Source: a virus
Reading direction: 5' to 3' (one strand)
Virus record (IMG/VR): IMGVR_UViG_3300001213_000163
Coordinates: 1-22,442 of that record
Length of the DNA: 22,442 nucleotides
In this document: one piece after another, positions 8,299 through 14,658 of the stretch
How the letters are laid out: each line of letters opens with the position of its first letter
Numbering within the stretch: position 1 is the first letter of the stretch
The notes under the pieces: model-generated
Seen by the model: the letters and a program-made list of their open reading frames with translations, nothing else
What the model was told of the DNA's origin: nothing
Database searches by the model: none
Translations under genes and position numbers: made by a program

Positions 8299-8426
8299 TA
8301 CTTGCGCTTCTTGTCCTTCTCGCCAAGTTCGCGCAGTTCCTGCATGAGCCGTTGAGATTCGACCCTGAAGTCGCGCCGCAGTAGGCGACCTTGGCGCCTA
8401 GCCTCTGCGATACTTTCCTTGCTCAC
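8298..8426 (-). CDS. Very small basic protein (42 aa), unknown
   Basis: A GTG at 8426 overlaps the stop of the upstream gene (GTGA), and the frame ends in TAA at 8298 where terS begins. It encodes VSKESIAEARRQGRLLRRDF and a helical, charged C-terminal half ending KDKKRK. The exact junctions on both sides are the main evidence; the Shine-Dalgarno site is weak, so translation is probably by coupling. The last 20 bases nearly repeat the end of the upstream gene, giving both products a basic KKRK tail. Function is unknown. Confidence 0.6.
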   Translation of the reverse strand: MSKESIAEARRQGRLLRRDFRVESQRLMQELRELGEKDKKRK

Positions 8427-8578
8427 TTGCGCTTCTTGCCCTTCTTCACGCCCTCGTCGGCCATCTCGCCAAGCTTCTTAGCGCCGAGGGACGCGAGGTC
8501 GCCCAGACTGCCCTTGCTCGGCTTCCAGCCGTGCTCAAGAGCCCGGAACGTGTGAACCTGCTTCGCCGTCCAAGGCAT
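8423..8578 (-). CDS. Small basic protein (51 aa), unknown
   Basis: The gene starts at ATG 8578, sharing one base with the upstream stop (TGATG), after a purine-rich GGGGGAAG site. The product begins MPWTAKQVHTFRALEHGWKP and ends GVKKGKKRK. A short helix-rich protein with a strongly basic tail could bind nucleic acid, but no family is recognised. Similar MPWTxKQxRLFRAxxHG openings occur in small proteins next to terminase genes in other phages, which fits its place just ahead of terS. Junction tiling makes the gene call firm. Confidence 0.68.
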   Translation of the reverse strand: MPWTAKQVHTFRALEHGWKPSKGSLGDLASLGAKKLGEMADEGVKKGKKRK

Positions 8579-9087
8579 CACTTCCCCCGTATCGCGTGGA
8601 CGCTGTTATTCACGGCCAGCCCCGCGCATACGCCCACGTAGATCCAGCGGGCGATCTTGGCTTCCTTGGAGTGGCCGCTCTTCTCCAGCTTCCAGATCGC
8701 GCCCATCGTGCCTGTCATGGCGGCTAGCTTGAGGGCGATGCGAGACTCCACGTTCACGCCGAGCGGATTTTGCTCGTAGCACGTCGGACACTTGTGCAGC
8801 GCCCATCCGGTGGTGCCGAGGTCGGCGGCGGAGGCCATCCCTACCCACCAGCCGTGGTCGGCCATGCGGTCTGCGAGGTTGATGAGCACCACGCGGTCGG
8901 TGTCGGGAGGCTGATACTGCGCCGGCCCAACTACCTCCGTCTTGGAGCAGTAGACCAGCGTAGAAGTGCAGCCACCTCCCTCGTACTCGCAGGTAACGGT
9001 ATTGCAGCCGTCAGGGGATGGGAATGAACAGGGGTACTTCTCGCACGGAGGCCCCATCAGCGCGGCGGCGAGGAGTAGGGAGAGCAT
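8578..9087 (-). CDS. Secreted or membrane Cys-rich protein (169 aa), unknown
   Basis: I chose ATG 9087, which lies six bases after GGAG and shares one base with the upstream TGA; a GTG three bases earlier is possible. The N-terminus MLSLLLAAALMGPPC looks like a short export signal. It is followed by a cysteine cluster (C15, C20, C28, C33, C40, C47). The second half has three hydrophobic stretches around WWVGMASAADLGTTGWAL, ALKLAAMTGTMGAIW and ARWIYVGVCAGLAVN, with ADLGTTGW...CYEQNPLG between. This resembles small multi-spanning membrane proteins with a conserved NP motif. It closes the exported-protein run before terminase. Role unknown. Confidence 0.75.
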   Translation of the reverse strand: MLSLLLAAALMGPPCEKYPCSFPSPDGCNTVTCEYEGGGCTSTLVYCSKTEVVGPAQYQPPDTDRVVLINLADRMADHGWWVGMASAADLGTTGWALHKCPTCYEQNPLGVNVESRIALKLAAMTGTMGAIWKLEKSGHSKEAKIARWIYVGVCAGLAVNNSVHAIRGK

Positions 9088-9857
9088 CACGGTCTCCAGG
9101 CGTAGATTTCCGCCACTTCCGCTGCGGACAAGGTGTAGGCATAGATCCGCACGTCATCGAGCGTTCCAGCCCAGTAGCGATTTGACCCTGTGGGCCACCA
9201 TCCCATGCTGAACGTAGCGTCCCCGTCGTAGAAAATCGTCGCCGTGGTGCCTGTGTAGTTCACGACAGGAGTCGTGTTCCCGTCGAGGTACATCTTGACG
9301 TTAGTTCCGCTCTTGGTTACTGCAACGTGGTGCCAAGCTGCGGATGGGATCACGAAGTCCTGGGAGCTAGTGTTCTCACCTGCGAGGCTACCAGTTGTCC
9401 AGTTGAACTGATACTTCGTGCGGTCGGCGGCTCCGGTCTGACAGAAGGCCCAGCCTCCGTTGATCGGACTTGAATTGGCCCCGATGTGCACCAGCACCGT
9501 AGCAACCGCTACCTGTGACGCGCTCGCGTTGATCCAGAAGGCGAGGCTCATGTTGTTCGTGAGCCGTACGAAGTTCGCGTTCGTCGTGGCTCGCTGGCTA
9601 GATCCGTTCAGGATCAGGGCGGCCGTACCGATCTTCTGCGTGGTCGTGTCCCACGCCGGAGAACCGGTCAGCGTGCCGTGGAATTCTCGCCTGGAAGAAT
9701 CGCGGAATATCGTCCCCGATCCTTCGTCAAGATGCCACCATCCGACTAAGCCGCTTCGCTCCATGATCCATGCGGAAGTGATCTTGACCGGCCCCGTAAT
9801 CGTCTGCCCGCTGACCAGCGCGGGGAGCAGCAGCAGCGCGAGGAGTAGGCGCTTCAC
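9087..9857 (-). CDS. Secreted LamG/concanavalin-A-like lectin-fold protein (256 aa)
   Basis: The start is GTG 9857, which overlaps the upstream stop (GTGA) with GGAG eight bases before. The first 18 residues (VKRLLLALLLLPALVSGQ) are a Sec signal peptide. Residues about 36-256 form a LamG/Laminin_G_3-type beta-sandwich: LVGWWHLDEGSGT near 37-49, AWHHVAVTK at 174-182, MYLDGN at 189-194, and the closing GTLDDVRIYAYTLSAAEV at 231-248. This fold usually binds glycans or forms structural layers. The signal peptide predicts transport to the periplasm or beyond, unlike normal virion lectins that assemble in the cytoplasm. Confidence 0.88.
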   Translation of the reverse strand: MKRLLLALLLLPALVSGQTITGPVKITSAWIMERSGLVGWWHLDEGSGTIFRDSSRREFHGTLTGSPAWDTTTQKIGTAALILNGSSQRATTNANFVRLTNNMSLAFWINASASQVAVATVLVHIGANSSPINGGWAFCQTGAADRTKYQFNWTTGSLAGENTSSQDFVIPSAAWHHVAVTKSGTNVKMYLDGNTTPVVNYTGTTATIFYDGDATFSMGWWPTGSNRYWAGTLDDVRIYAYTLSAAEVAEIYAWRP

Positions 9858-9967
9858 TTCTTCATCTCCTTCATCGCAGCCCGGTAGCCCGCGCACCACG
9901 ACTCACGGTTGCTCGGCCGGTAGCACCGCGAGCACTGCGCGCCGCGAGGGCAGACGTGCTTCCGCAC
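9854..9967 (-). CDS. Cysteine-rich mini-protein (37 aa), unknown
   Basis: The start is GTG 9967, two bases after the upstream TAA and just after a strong GGAGG four bases away. The stop overlaps the next GTG. The product, VRKHVCPRGAQCSRCYRPSN followed by 17 more residues, has cysteines at 6, 12, 15 and 25 and a basic helical tail ending KEMKK. The cysteines could bind zinc or form disulfides. It has no signal peptide, although both neighbours do. The strong ribosome site and exact tiling support a real gene; the function is unknown. Confidence 0.6.
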   Translation of the reverse strand: MRKHVCPRGAQCSRCYRPSNRESWCAGYRAAMKEMKK

Positions 9968-9968
9968 G

Positions 9969-10430
9969 TTACCTCCAAGCGAGGCAGACGAAGCAACCGG
10001 CAGACTTGCCGAACGCCGCACACACTTCGTCCTGCTGCGCCTGCGTGGCAGACCTACAGAATGCTCGGGCATCGTCCCCGTCTAGCTGGATCGTCTGCGC
10101 GTCGTACGAAGCCAGCGGTCCCTTAACCAGAACCAACCCAATGAACGCCTGGCGTCCCGCGAGCGTACCCGCGTAGATCCGGCATCCGGCAGCGTTCGCC
10201 TGAGCCGCAGTGCAAGCTGCTCCGCCCTCGGCGTTGTAGGCCACACACGCCTGAGCCTGCGTGCAGTCGTAGGCGAGTCCCTTCGCCATGCACGTTGCAC
10301 GGTTCATCAACAGGCGCCCGTTGTTGAGAGAGGCTACCTGGGGCGCAGTGAGGTCGATGCTGTACGTCTCCTGCGCCGAGGCCACGCCCGCCACCAGCAA
10401 CACCAGAACGGCAAAGATCAGTCGCTTCAT
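9969..10430 (-). CDS. Secreted Cys-rich protein (153 aa), unknown
   Basis: ATG 10430 follows AGGGGGAATTCG, a good ribosome site, ten bases after the stop of the fibre-like gene. Residues 1-19 (MKRLIFAVLVLLVAGVASA) are a clear Sec signal peptide with an ASA cleavage site before Gln20. The mature part has nine cysteines spread over about 130 residues and several Ala/Gln-rich helical stretches, with no long hydrophobic segment. That suggests a disulfide-linked periplasmic or extracellular protein. It is one of four neighbours with matching signal peptides. No family is recognised. Confidence 0.78.
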   Translation of the reverse strand: MKRLIFAVLVLLVAGVASAQETYSIDLTAPQVASLNNGRLLMNRATCMAKGLAYDCTQAQACVAYNAEGGAACTAAQANAAGCRIYAGTLAGRQAFIGLVLVKGPLASYDAQTIQLDGDDARAFCRSATQAQQDEVCAAFGKSAGCFVCLAWR

Positions 10431-10440
10431 CGAATTCCCC

Positions 10441-11808
10441 CTAGCTAACCGTGACCGGGCCGTGAACAATCGCGGTCCAAGTGATGTATGCGCCGTTGAC
10501 CGTCATGTCCGAGTCGATGTCGAACGTCACCTTCGCCACGTTCGCTGTCGCCACGTCGAGCGCAATGGCGTAGGTCAGCGTCTTGGACGAGGTGTTGATG
10601 ATGACCGACTCGTCGTCAGTCTCGTTCGTCGCATCCTTGGCGCAGGTCACGGTCGTCGCATTGTTCACACACGCAAAGCGGAAAGACCCCTGCCGGATGG
10701 CGTAATCCGGCGTCGCGTCCTTCGCGTGAACCCGGTACGAGAACTCCACACCGAACGAGTTGGTCGTCGTGGACGTGAACGTGGCGACCAGTTCGGCCGC
10801 TCCGCCTTCGGTCAGCGTCACGGTCTTGGAATAGAACAACTGATCCGCCGCCGTAGTGTTGACCGATAGCCCGCCGCCGTTCGGGACCGTCACCGTGGGC
10901 GTTCCGTTGTCCTGGAACTCCGCAATTGCTCCCGTGCTCGTCCCGTTGTTGACCACCAGCGTCTTGGCCGATCCGCCACCGAAGCCCGTCACAGTCAGCG
11001 GAACCCCGGTCGCTGCGATGCTAGCCACGGAGGTCGGCCCCGAGAGCGTCATCGCTCCCTCGTCGTCAATGACAAAGCGATTCGTCAGGGTGCCGGGAGT
11101 GCTTCCCGCGCCACCGGTCGGAGCCGTCCTGAAGATATGCGAGCCACCATTCCCGGCGCCCGTGGGTCTGCCGGCGTCATGGTAGAACGTCGCCCCGCTG
11201 ATGTCTGTCCCCACTCCATCCTGAGCCGCGATCACAAGATCGGTTGGCGTCGCGCTCGAGGTTGCACCCACCGTCAGCGCCGTAGAGGTCAACGTGGTTG
11301 CCAGCGCGTCATTCGTGATCGAGAAAATGTCCGTCCCGTCCGACTTCTCCACCACAAAGGGCTGCGTGGTCTGCGTGCTATGCCCCTGGACCTTCAACTG
11401 AATCGCATCGGCCGAGCCGTCGATAGTGACCGCTCCGGTAAACGTGGTGCTAGCGATCTTGGTCGCCGTTAGCGTATCGGTCGCAAACGTGAGGTCCGAA
11501 TCATCCGACAGCAATCCAGCAGCCCCCGCGAATACAACCCGCGTCGCCGTGAGCCCGCTGTCCGTAATCGAAGTCGAGCCGATGATCTTGGTAGCTGTCA
11601 GCGTGTCGGTCGAGAACGTCAGATCCGCGTCCTGCCCGAGATTCCCCGAGCCGTCCACGAACAGCACGCGGGTAGCAGTACCGCCCGACACGGCATCACC
11701 GATGGTCATCCCGCCCCCGCCACCACCGCCGCCTCCAAGCAGAATCGCTTGAGCCGAGGCAAACGACGGAGCCGCAAGGAACGCGCACGCCAGAAGTAGG
11801 CGCTTCAT
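10441..11808 (-). CDS. Tail-fibre-like repeat protein carrying a signal peptide (455 aa)
   Basis: Residues 1-19 (MKRLLLACAFLAAPSFASA) form a Sec signal peptide. After Gln20 comes a run of nine glycines (25-33). Then a unit reading TATRVLFVDGSGNLGQD and DLTFSTDTLTATKI (about 44-75) recurs with changes at 87-118, a 43-residue period. This TxTRVxFxxxxGxLxxDxxLTFxxDTLTAT motif and Gly-rich stalk are typical of phage fibre or receptor-binding proteins. Beta-rich Thr/Ser/Gly sequence fills the rest, with a globular C-terminal domain from about 325. ATG 11808 starts one base after the upstream stop. The signal peptide is out of character for a virion fibre. Confidence 0.82.
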   Translation of the reverse strand: MKRLLLACAFLAAPSFASAQAILLGGGGGGGGGMTIGDAVSGGTATRVLFVDGSGNLGQDADLTFSTDTLTATKIIGSTSITDSGLTATRVVFAGAAGLLSDDSDLTFATDTLTATKIASTTFTGAVTIDGSADAIQLKVQGHSTQTTQPFVVEKSDGTDIFSITNDALATTLTSTALTVGATSSATPTDLVIAAQDGVGTDISGATFYHDAGRPTGAGNGGSHIFRTAPTGGAGSTPGTLTNRFVIDDEGAMTLSGPTSVASIAATGVPLTVTGFGGGSAKTLVVNNGTSTGAIAEFQDNGTPTVTVPNGGGLSVNTTAADQLFYSKTVTLTEGGAAELVATFTSTTTNSFGVEFSYRVHAKDATPDYAIRQGSFRFACVNNATTVTCAKDATNETDDESVIINTSSKTLTYAIALDVATANVAKVTFDIDSDMTVNGAYITWTAIVHGPVTVS

Positions 11809-11809
11809 G

Positions 11810-12340
11810 TCACTGCGCCGCAGCGTAGTACTGCACCTTCAACGCGCCGTCCGAACTGCCGGCCCGGATGAACTTGATCCGCCTGATCGAGTCCTCGCCG
11901 CAGATCAGCAGCGCCGGCTGAGACGACTGGTCCCAATACAGCCCAATGGCAGACGTGGGCGTGGTCCCATCAGCCAGGAACCGGAGGTCCGCAGTCTCAA
12001 GCGTGGCGTAGGCAACGACCGGCTTCTTTGTGGGGTCCACAGTAATCACGCGCCAGTAGGCTGTATCCGTCACGGCCTTGACCGTCGAGCTAGGTCCATT
12101 CGCGGCCAGGCACAGATAGTTCGTGGTCCCGCTCGAGACCATGTTGCCGACAACGTAGTCGACGCCGTTGCTGTACGCGGTCGCCAAGTTCCCCGTGCCC
12201 AAGTGCAGTTGCAACGCCGTGGTAGAGACGGTCAGCGCCTCGTACCCGAGCGCCACCGCAGGCGCAAGCTGGCCGGGACACTGCGCCGCAGCCGGGGCCG
12301 ACAGCCCAAGCAGCACGCACAGCAGTAACAGTCTCTTCAT
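11810..12340 (-). CDS. Secreted beta-rich protein, fibre-associated (176 aa)
   Basis: ATG 12340 overlaps the upstream stop as ATGA. Residues 1-19 (MKRLLLLCVLLGLSAPAAA) are a signal peptide with an AAA cleavage site before Gln20 and Cys21. The spacing is not a standard lipobox. The mature part has a NGVDYVVGNMVSSGTTNYLC stretch, which resembles the short carbohydrate-binding-like modules in phage tail proteins (YxxGxxVxxxGxxYxCxxAxxG...WRxI). A C-terminal beta-rich half follows. It is placed immediately before the fibre-like gene and shares its signal peptide, suggesting the two work at the same site outside the cytoplasm. Confidence 0.75.
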   Translation of the reverse strand: MKRLLLLCVLLGLSAPAAAQCPGQLAPAVALGYEALTVSTTALQLHLGTGNLATAYSNGVDYVVGNMVSSGTTNYLCLAANGPSSTVKAVTDTAYWRVITVDPTKKPVVAYATLETADLRFLADGTTPTSAIGLYWDQSSQPALLICGEDSIRRIKFIRAGSSDGALKVQYYAAAQ

Positions 12341-12507
12341 CGATCCCCTCCCGCCGGCTGCTGCTTTGACACGAGCGCCAGCACGTCCTGAGCCATTCTT
12401 TGCAAAAGCCCTAGCTTGGCCTCGAGCATGACTACCTGAATCCTTGCGGCCTGTCGGATCTCACAATCCGGTAGGTTCGCGGGGCAGTTCAGTTCAATCT
12501 TTTCCAC
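12337..12507 (-). CDS. Small protein after the spanin candidate (56 aa), unknown
   Basis: A GTG at 12507, nine bases after GGAGG, begins inside the end of the upstream gene. The frame stops in a TGA that overlaps the next ATG (ATGA). The product VEKIELNCPANLPDCEIRQA plus 36 residues has two cysteines near the N-terminus. An amphipathic helix (residues about 21-48, rich in Leu, Val and Ala) follows. It has no signal peptide or lipobox, so it does not look like an outer-membrane spanin lipoprotein despite its position. Tiling on both sides supports the call. Confidence 0.65.
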   Translation of the reverse strand: MEKIELNCPANLPDCEIRQAARIQVVMLEAKLGLLQRMAQDVLALVSKQQPAGGDR

Positions 12508-12793
12508 GATGCCCGCCCTCCGTCAACAAGTGATCGAGGATCCGCTTGAGCAAGTCTTGCAAGTCGTCCAGCCGACCTGTCAAGTGCTCGCGGAACTCCC
12601 GATGTTGGTTCTCGAGCGCCGCTATCCGCCCCGCGTTGGACTCGGCTCGATTGGCTAGGTTGTGGGTCGCATCCACCGCGCCCTCGACACGCCGGAACCA
12701 TGAGCCGGCGAACCAAGACGCGAGGATGATCCCCGCCCCAACGCCAGCGATGAGAAAGGCCATATCGCTGGCTAACGCAGTTCCGCCGTTCAC
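12494..12793 (-). CDS. Membrane-anchored coiled-coil protein, inner-membrane spanin candidate (99 aa)
   Basis: GTG 12793 overlaps the upstream stop (GTGA), though no clear ribosome site precedes it; a Met at residue 11 is an alternative start. Residues about 11-32 (MAFLIAGVGAGIILASWFAG) form one transmembrane helix. Residues about 38-92 are a charged coiled coil with heptad Leu/Ile/Ala (IAALENQHREFREHLTGRLD, LQDLLKRILDHLL). An N-terminal anchor plus periplasmic coiled coil is the architecture of i-spanins such as lambda Rz (family knowledge). It follows the holin candidate, as expected in a lysis cassette. No partner o-spanin lipoprotein was found nearby, so the call is tentative. Confidence 0.55.
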   Translation of the reverse strand: MNGGTALASDMAFLIAGVGAGIILASWFAGSWFRRVEGAVDATHNLANRAESNAGRIAALENQHREFREHLTGRLDDLQDLLKRILDHLLTEGGHRGKD

Positions 12794-12987
12794 GGGTTCG
12801 GGGGCGACGGTGGCTTCGGCGCATAGTACGAATCGGACTTGACCATCCCGCTACCAAGGCAGAACGTCGCCAAGGCGAGCACAACCTGGTCAAGCCAAGG
12901 CGGCGCGTCGGGAACGGCCTTGATGATCGCGTCCAGTGCAAGCAGCAGGGCGCCGATCTTCGCTTTGTTGGCTAAGAACCAGGTCAT
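12790..12987 (-). CDS. Holin candidate, small two-helix membrane protein (65 aa)
   Basis: ATG 12987 follows a GGAAGGAAGCG ribosome site and overlaps the stop of the 28-aa gene. The protein opens MTWFLANKAKIGALLLALDA with a hydrophobic helix about 11-26. A second helix covers about 32-50 (LDQVVLALATFCLGSGMV), and the C-terminal tail is Pro-rich (APKPPSPPNP). Short length, two membrane helices with a Pro-containing turn, and a place between the endolysin region and a spanin-like gene match class II/III holins. Holins share little sequence, so this is a context-based call. Confidence 0.55.
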   Translation of the reverse strand: MTWFLANKAKIGALLLALDAIIKAVPDAPPWLDQVVLALATFCLGSGMVKSDSYYAPKPPSPPNP

Positions 12988-13070
12988 CGCTTCCTTCCCT
13001 TCCACCACCTCAAAGCGAGGTGGCCGAAGAACACGGCACTAGCGACACTGCCGAGATACGGAAACGTCAC
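12984..13070 (-). CDS. 28-aa membrane micro-protein in the lysis region
   Basis: A GTG at 13070 overlaps the upstream stop (GTGA), and the frame ends in a TGA overlapping the holin-candidate ATG, so it fills the gap exactly. The product begins VTFPYLGSVASAVFFGHLAL and ends RWWKGRKR. It is one short hydrophobic helix followed by aromatic residues and a basic tail, which suits a single-span membrane peptide with its C-terminus in the cytoplasm. There is no strong ribosome site, so expression would depend on coupling. It could be an antiholin or lysis modulator, or a simple coupling peptide. Confidence comes from the exact fit and sensible composition. Confidence 0.5.
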   Translation of the reverse strand: MTFPYLGSVASAVFFGHLALRWWKGRKR

Positions 13071-13267
13071 GAAAGGAGCACCAACGGGCTACAACCCGTG
13101 GTCGAGTGGTCACAGGGCCATTTGCCACAGCCCAGACACGTAGGGGGAACCGGATTTGCTGCGCTCCCTTGCCATCCACCCTGGACTACGGGCAGACATG
13201 CTTTACAGAACTCTACCCATGGCGCATAGCAGCGCCCACAACCCGGACAGCGCCAGCCTCCGCTCAT
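13067..13267 (-). CDS. Zinc-ribbon small protein (66 aa)
   Basis: ATG 13267 overlaps the upstream stop (ATGA). The product has WRCPGCGRCYAPWVEFCKAC at residues 5-24, giving CxxC-x10-CxxC with an extra Cys13. A second Cys group (C44, C47, C52, C59) includes CLGCGKWPCDH. The first group is the standard phage zinc-ribbon motif in which a CPxCGxxYAPW loop is followed by a second knuckle. It may bind nucleic acid or protein; function is unknown. Such mini-proteins are frequent between lysis and structural genes of related phages. Confidence 0.7.
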   Translation of the reverse strand: MSGGWRCPGCGRCYAPWVEFCKACLPVVQGGWQGSAANPVPPTCLGCGKWPCDHSTTGCSPLVLLS

Positions 13268-13728
13268 CCCCACGTAACCAGCGAGAACTCCTCGCCCGTC
13301 TCGCCGTCGATCCCGACCCAATCGCCGCAGCGAACGCTGACCTTGAGCGTCATGCGCCGAGGGAGTTTGCCCCCCGGCCGCAGCGTGATGCAGAACCCCT
13401 TGGAGCTTCGATAGGCGTTCGGGACCTGAGAGAACGGGAACGGGCCGCCCTCGCCACCTTCCTCGAGCGGGTCGCCGTGCTCATCGGCGGGACCGATCAA
13501 CCACGGCGTGCAGCCGGCAGTCTCGACCGTCCACACCACAGGCTGACCCACGATCTCATCGGGCGGGCTAGAGTCGAACTTGACACGGTCCTTGCCGTCG
13601 AAGTTGAGCGCGTTGTGGCCGCCGGCCAAATAGACCGACCACGGTACGCCGCCCGAGGTGAAGCCGGTAGCCTCTCCCTGCGTGGACAGACCCGCGACCC
13701 ACTGCACGCCAAAGCTAAACTGCTTCAT
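13264..13728 (-). CDS. Hypothetical beta-rich protein (154 aa)
   Basis: ATG 13728 follows GGGGGACGGC, 31 nt after the upstream stop, and the stop overlaps the next ATG. The product starts MKQFSFGVQWVAGLSTQGEA and is rich in Gly, Pro, Trp and Val, with likely beta structure. Three cysteines are spread out and no membrane span is present. The C-terminal part (TLKVSVRCGDWVGIDGETGE) suggests a small barrel. No family is recognised. It lies in the same transcript as the endolysin. Confidence 0.65.
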   Translation of the reverse strand: MKQFSFGVQWVAGLSTQGEATGFTSGGVPWSVYLAGGHNALNFDGKDRVKFDSSPPDEIVGQPVVWTVETAGCTPWLIGPADEHGDPLEEGGEGGPFPFSQVPNAYRSSKGFCITLRPGGKLPRRMTLKVSVRCGDWVGIDGETGEEFSLVTWG

Positions 13729-13759
13729 GCCGTCCCCCGTTTCGCTATGCGGAACTGTT

Positions 13760-14062
13760 CTACCACGTGAAACGCACGGCCAACTCGGCGTCGAGCGGCC
13801 CCGAGTACGGCTTGTAGCACGCCGCTGCAATGCTCCAGTGGTCGCCTATGCGCGCCGCTAGCGAGAGACTGGCGCCCGTCCCGTCCAGATGCCCTACCGC
13901 CGCCCCGCGCCTGCCCTCGGGCACCGTAGCGAGCGCAGCGTCCAAGTCCGCTTGGATGCGGGAGTCGAGAAAGCGCCTGATCGGCCCGGAAGGGGTGTCA
14001 GTCTCGTACAGCTTGCCGCCCTCGAGGACGCGAGCGGCTAGGCCAATGGTTGGCGTCGTCAT
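13760..14062 (-). CDS. Hypothetical protein downstream of endolysin (100 aa)
   Basis: ATG 14062 overlaps the endolysin stop (ATGA) after a GAGGCTGAGGC site, so translation is coupled to the endolysin. Residues 1-50 are mixed helical (TIGLAARVLEGGKLYETDTP). Residues 55-100 alternate polar and hydrophobic residues (GASLSLAARIGDHWSIAAAC), ending AVRFTW. The alternating pattern and aromatic C-terminus resemble beta-barrel strands, but there is no signal peptide. Function is unknown; a lysis-associated role would be inferred from position only. Confidence 0.65.
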   Translation of the reverse strand: MTTPTIGLAARVLEGGKLYETDTPSGPIRRFLDSRIQADLDAALATVPEGRRGAAVGHLDGTGASLSLAARIGDHWSIAAACYKPYSGPLDAELAVRFTW

Positions 14063-14616
14063 GCCTCAGCCTCGTGCAAGATCGGGAGATCCCAGATAGC
14101 GCACGCCAGCCGCCAGCGTCGCAGCCGGTCGTCCCATCCGTTCATCCCGCCGTTGATCCGGCGCGTGATCTGCCTGATTCCCTCGAGGCTATGCTGGTCC
14201 GCGAGCGGGTTACAGCCCTTGAGGCGCCATATCCAGCCGGAGATGGCGAAGCCTAGCCCGGGGCGTAACACTGCGTCAGGGTCGGCCTCGAGGTCCACGC
14301 CAAGCGCTTGGCCTGCGTCGTGGTACATCGCTCTGCCCGTGATCTGCAATGGGCCTCGGCCGTGGAACAGCTTGCCGTCGCCCGGCTGTACGTTGCCTAA
14401 GTCCGCGCGTCCTTCGTAGCCTCGCTGCGCTTCGGTCGGCCCCCAAAGCTCAGACCAGATCGTGAGGCCGGCCGATTCGTGACCGACCTGAGCCACGAAC
14501 GCGGCGCAGCGCCTCGGCGTGATGATGCTGAAGCGGAGCATCGCGTCGGCCATTGGCTTGTACATGAGCGCAACACTTGCGCGAGGGAACGCTGCGCGAA
14601 ACTGCTGCTCCGTCAC
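14059..14616 (-). CDS. GH19 (chitinase-like) endolysin
   Basis: This 185-aa protein is a single catalytic domain of the GH19 lysozyme type. Key motifs are FVAQVGHESAG at residues 40-50 with the likely catalytic acid Glu47, YEGRADLGN at 67-75 with a second acidic residue Glu68, and FHGRGPLQITGR at 84-95. Helical segments follow with GCNPLADQHSLEGIRQITRRI. It would cleave glycan strands of peptidoglycan at the end of infection. No signal peptide is present, so it needs a holin. The start is GTG 14616 without a clear ribosome site, directly behind three palindromes. It is the first gene of the left block. Confidence 0.92.
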   Translation of the reverse strand: MTEQQFRAAFPRASVALMYKPMADAMLRFSIITPRRCAAFVAQVGHESAGLTIWSELWGPTEAQRGYEGRADLGNVQPGDGKLFHGRGPLQITGRAMYHDAGQALGVDLEADPDAVLRPGLGFAISGWIWRLKGCNPLADQHSLEGIRQITRRINGGMNGWDDRLRRWRLACAIWDLPILHEAEA

Positions 14617-14617
14617 G

Positions 14618-14658
14618 CGAAACCGTTTCGTCTGGATTCCAGATTCCAGACTTGTCTG
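14618..14658. promoter_or_regulatory. Three abutting palindromes ahead of the lysis/late block
   Basis: Three dyads lie almost end to end upstream of the endolysin start: CGAAACCGTTTCG (14618-14630), TCTGGATTCCAGA (14631-14643) and CAGACTTGTCTG (14647-14658). The first two are perfect 6+1+6 palindromes and the third is 5+2+5. GATTCCA is also directly repeated. They could bind a dimeric regulator of the leftward genes or form leader hairpins. No consensus minus-strand sigma70 promoter was found near them. The rest of the divergent gap 14659-14880 holds only a small CCGGC/GCCGG hairpin (14738-14751) and an 11-bp inverted repeat (14707-14717 with 14833-14843), and no convincing gene. Confidence 0.45.

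Noticed and set aside
9460-10176. Plus-strand open frame of 238 codons opposite the secreted genes
   Set aside because: It is opposite three well-supported minus-strand genes with signal peptides and ribosome sites. Its product shows no recognisable motif.
12337-12507. Outer-membrane spanin (lipoprotein) partner for the spanin candidate
   Set aside because: The product has no signal peptide or lipobox; its cysteines are at residues 8 and 15 without a hydrophobic leader. It is kept as a gene of unknown function.
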